A DNA stretch of 15,371 bases from Bradyrhizobium sp. GTDB lineage: Bacteria; Pseudomonadota; Alphaproteobacteria; Rhizobiales; Xanthobacteraceae. Shown piece by piece: positions 13,361 to 15,371 of the stretch (the stretch's first letter is position 1; the number at the start of each line of letters is the position of its first letter). The position numbers and the translations under genes are program-made. The notes under the pieces were generated by a model. That model was not told the DNA's origin and did not search any database. It was given only the letters and a program-made list of their open reading frames with translations. Location: NCBI GenBank assembly GCA_028290305.1, contig JAQGKC010000448.1, positions 1-15,371 on the forward strand, in the 5' to 3' direction.

Positions 13361-15371
13361 TTGGCCTTGGTAATACCACGGCAGGACGAAGCTGCGGAAC
13401 GCCCGGCGGGCCTCGCCGCGCGGGGCCGTTTTCGTATCGTCGGGCTGGTTCGCGCGGTACCGATCCGCTGGCGCATCCTGTCGATTGCCGCGCTGAATTC
13501 GGCCGTCGTCGTGGTGCTCGTCGCCATGATATGGAACGGCGTGCAGGTGCTCGGGTCGGCCTGGGACGATGTTCGGCAGGTGCGCGAGTCGGACAAGATT
13601 TTGGCGCTACTGGAGAGCGAGACCGGCCGCCTGCAGAACCTGATCCATCGCTACATCAATCAGCCGAGTCCGGAATTTTTCGCGGAGATATTGCTGTTGC
13701 GCGAAGCCGTTCTCGGTACGCTGGCCACGCGCGCGTCGACCGACCCGATGCTGTCGGGATCGGTGGAGGAGCTTGAGCGCGTCACCGAGCGTTTCCTTAA
13801 CGGCTTCGGCGAACTGCGCGCCGTCCAGACGACAATTTCGAAAACCTACGAGGAGCAGGTGTTGAGCCCGGCCCGGGACATGGCCGGGCTTTATTCGATC
13901 ATCGAGGGCGCCACGGGGCACCGCGATGCCCTGATCTGGCCGTCGCTCGGAAAATCCCGCGAGGCGTTTACCGCCATGCTGGTCGCCGCCAACGCCTATT
14001 ATCTTTCGCTGGCGACGGCGTCCGCCGAGGAAGCCCGCAGGAACACCGATACCATCGAAGAAACCATTCCGGTCATGTCCGACCTCGCCGATAACGACCT
14101 GCAGCGCATCGCCCTGCAGCGATTGAGTGCGCGGGCCAAGGCACTGCGGGAAGGCCTTGCAAAACTGTCGGAGCAACTCGCGAGCCGCACCGAACTGTTG
14201 CGCAACAGCGTCGATGCCAGCCAGGCCGAAACCATCGGCGCTATCGACGAATTGTCGGTCATGATGCGCCAGCGCGAGCAGAAGGCGCAGGAGACATTCG
14301 ATCGGACCCTGGCCGACATATCCCGCAAGGTGCTGTCCATCGCGGTGATTTTTCTCGGCATCATCATCACCGCGGGCGTCCTGATCGCGTTGAGCATCCG
14401 GCTGCCCTTGCAGCAGATCATGGCGGCGATGCAGGCGATCACGTCGGGCGATTATAACCGGCGCGTGCAGGGGACAAGCGCCAGGGATGAGATCGGCGCG
14501 ATGGCGCGGGCAGTGGAGGTATTCCGCGAGAACGCCATCGCCAAGCGCGAGACCGAAGATGAGTTGCGCAGTTCGAAGGAGAAAGCCGAGGGCGCCTTGC
14601 TCGAGCTGAACGCGGCCCAGCAAAACCTGATCGACGCTGAACGCCTCGCGGCGCTCGGCGGCCTGGTCGCCGGTGTCGCCCATGAGGTGAACAATCCGAT
14701 CGGTATCAGCCTGACGGTGGCGTCCAGCTTCGCCCGCCGCGCCGAAATGTTCGAGGCCGAGTTGAGATCCGATACGCAATTGCGCCGATCCCAGCTTGAG
14801 GAATTCGTCCAGACCTCGCGCGACGCCGCCCAGCAGTTGGTGGCCAACCTGCACCGCGCCGGCGAATTGATCCAGTCCTTCAAGCAGGTCGCGGTGGACC
14901 GCTCGCGCGCGGAACGCCGGCAATTCAGCCTGAGCGAGGCAACCGACCAGATCATCGCCAGCCTGCGGCCGGTGCTGAAAAGGGCCTCGATCGCCCTGTC
15001 GGTCGACGTGCCGGACGGTCTTGTCATCGACGGCTATCCGGGCTCGTACGGACAGATTCTGACGAATCTGTTCCTCAACGCGGCAAACCATGCGTTTGCC
15101 GACGGACGTTCCGGCACGATCTCTATTTCAGCGAGGCCCCGCGGCAATGACGACGTCGAGATCATTTTTGCCGACAATGGTGCCGGCATGACGGCGGACG
15201 TGCAGCGGCAGGCGTTCGACCCGTTCTTTACGACGCGCCGCAATGAGGGCGGCACCGGTTTAGGCCTGCACATCGTCTATAATCTCGTTACCCAGCAACT
15301 CGGCGGCCGCATGATGCTGGATTCAAGACTAGGACAAGGCACTACATTTCGCATTATCATACCGAAAACCG
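13361..15371 (+). CDS. Membrane sensor histidine kinase with long helical periplasmic domain and HAMP (partial, 3' end beyond window)
   Basis: This open frame of 670 codons runs off the right edge. It has a membrane helix at about 39-62, a periplasmic domain of about 260 residues predicted all-helical, a second helix at about 324-346, and a HAMP domain (about 347-400). A coiled coil leads to the phospho-acceptor box GVAHEVNNPIGI with H441. The ATPase domain follows: N-box NLFLNAANHAF (569-579), G1 DNGAGM (605-610), F-box DPFFTTR (620-626) and G2 GGTGLGL (630-636). The HEVNNP box resembles NtrB/DctB-class kinases. The start is placed at TTG 13361, four bases after GTGGAG inside the end of the DctP-like gene; TTG 13367 is also possible. 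Tight coupling to that gene suggests the binding protein presents ligand to this kinase, as TorT does for TorS. The response regulator is presumably to the right. Confidence 0.93.
   Translation, partial: MALVIPRQDEAAERPAGLAARGRFRIVGLVRAVPIRWRILSIAALNSAVVVVLVAMIWNGVQVLGSAWDDVRQVRESDKILALLESETGRLQNLIHRYINQPSPEFFAEILLLREAVLGTLATRASTDPMLSGSVEELERVTERFLNGFGELRAVQTTISKTYEEQVLSPARDMAGLYSIIEGATGHRDALIWPSLGKSREAFTAMLVAANAYYLSLATASAEEARRNTDTIEETIPVMSDLADNDLQRIALQRLSARAKALREGLAKLSEQLASRTELLRNSVDASQAETIGAIDELSVMMRQREQKAQETFDRTLADISRKVLSIAVIFLGIIITAGVLIALSIRLPLQQIMAAMQAITSGDYNRRVQGTSARDEIGAMARAVEVFRENAIAKRETEDELRSSKEKAEGALLELNAAQQNLIDAERLAALGGLVAGVAHEVNNPIGISLTVASSFARRAEMFEAELRSDTQLRRSQLEEFVQTSRDAAQQLVANLHRAGELIQSFKQVAVDRSRAERRQFSLSEATDQIIASLRPVLKRASIALSVDVPDGLVIDGYPGSYGQILTNLFLNAANHAFADGRSGTISISARPRGNDDVEIIFADNGAGMTADVQRQAFDPFFTTRRNEGGTGLGLHIVYNLVTQQLGGRMMLDSRLGQGTTFRIIIPKT

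Noticed and set aside
12508..13596. Minus-strand open frame of 362 codons opposite the DctP-like gene and kinase start
   Set aside because: It is the antisense shadow of a well-supported TRAP receptor gene.
13607..15091. Minus-strand open frame of 494 codons opposite the sensor kinase
   Set aside because: The plus strand encodes a kinase with all expected boxes. The antisense frame has no recognisable domain and reflects GC-rich codon bias.

Overview
The window is GC-rich alphaproteobacterial chromosome. It most resembles the Bradyrhizobium/Rhodopseudomonas group: codon use, several transporter genes, and short palindromic repeats of the kind scattered through those genomes. This placement is inference; the window has no rRNA or marker gene.

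Left half, minus strand (about 1-5548): a peptide-type ABC importer operon. In transcription order it holds a Tat-exported family 5 solute-binding protein (3871-5490), two inner-membrane permeases (2741-3754 and 1831-2730), and one long fused double ATPase that leaves the window at base 1 (1-1736). A -24/-12 sequence with exact sigma-54 spacing sits 30-odd bases before the binding-protein start, with an IHF-like site behind it. Three different repeat elements are lodged in the operon; one is read in frame as the linker between the two ATPase domains.

Middle, minus strand (5736-10749): a di-haem cytochrome c peroxidase/MauG-like protein (8081-9457), followed by a secreted AcpA/phospholipase C-type phosphoesterase with a His/Asp-rich tail (5816-7903) and a good intrinsic terminator (5736-5780). 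Upstream of these lie a 344-base non-coding stretch with a possible small ORF and a strong stem-loop, and an APH-fold phosphotransferase with an altered catalytic motif (9802-10749).

Right third: an orphan UgpB-like glycerol-3-phosphate binding protein on the minus strand (10830-12149), divergent from a TRAP-type DctP-like binding protein on the plus strand (12364-13359). The DctP-like gene abuts a membrane sensor histidine kinase that runs off the right edge (13361-15371). No TRAP permease and no ugpAEC genes are visible. The most interesting hypothesis is that the DctP-like protein serves as the periplasmic ligand receptor for the adjacent kinase, whose extracytoplasmic domain of about 260 residues looks all-helical.
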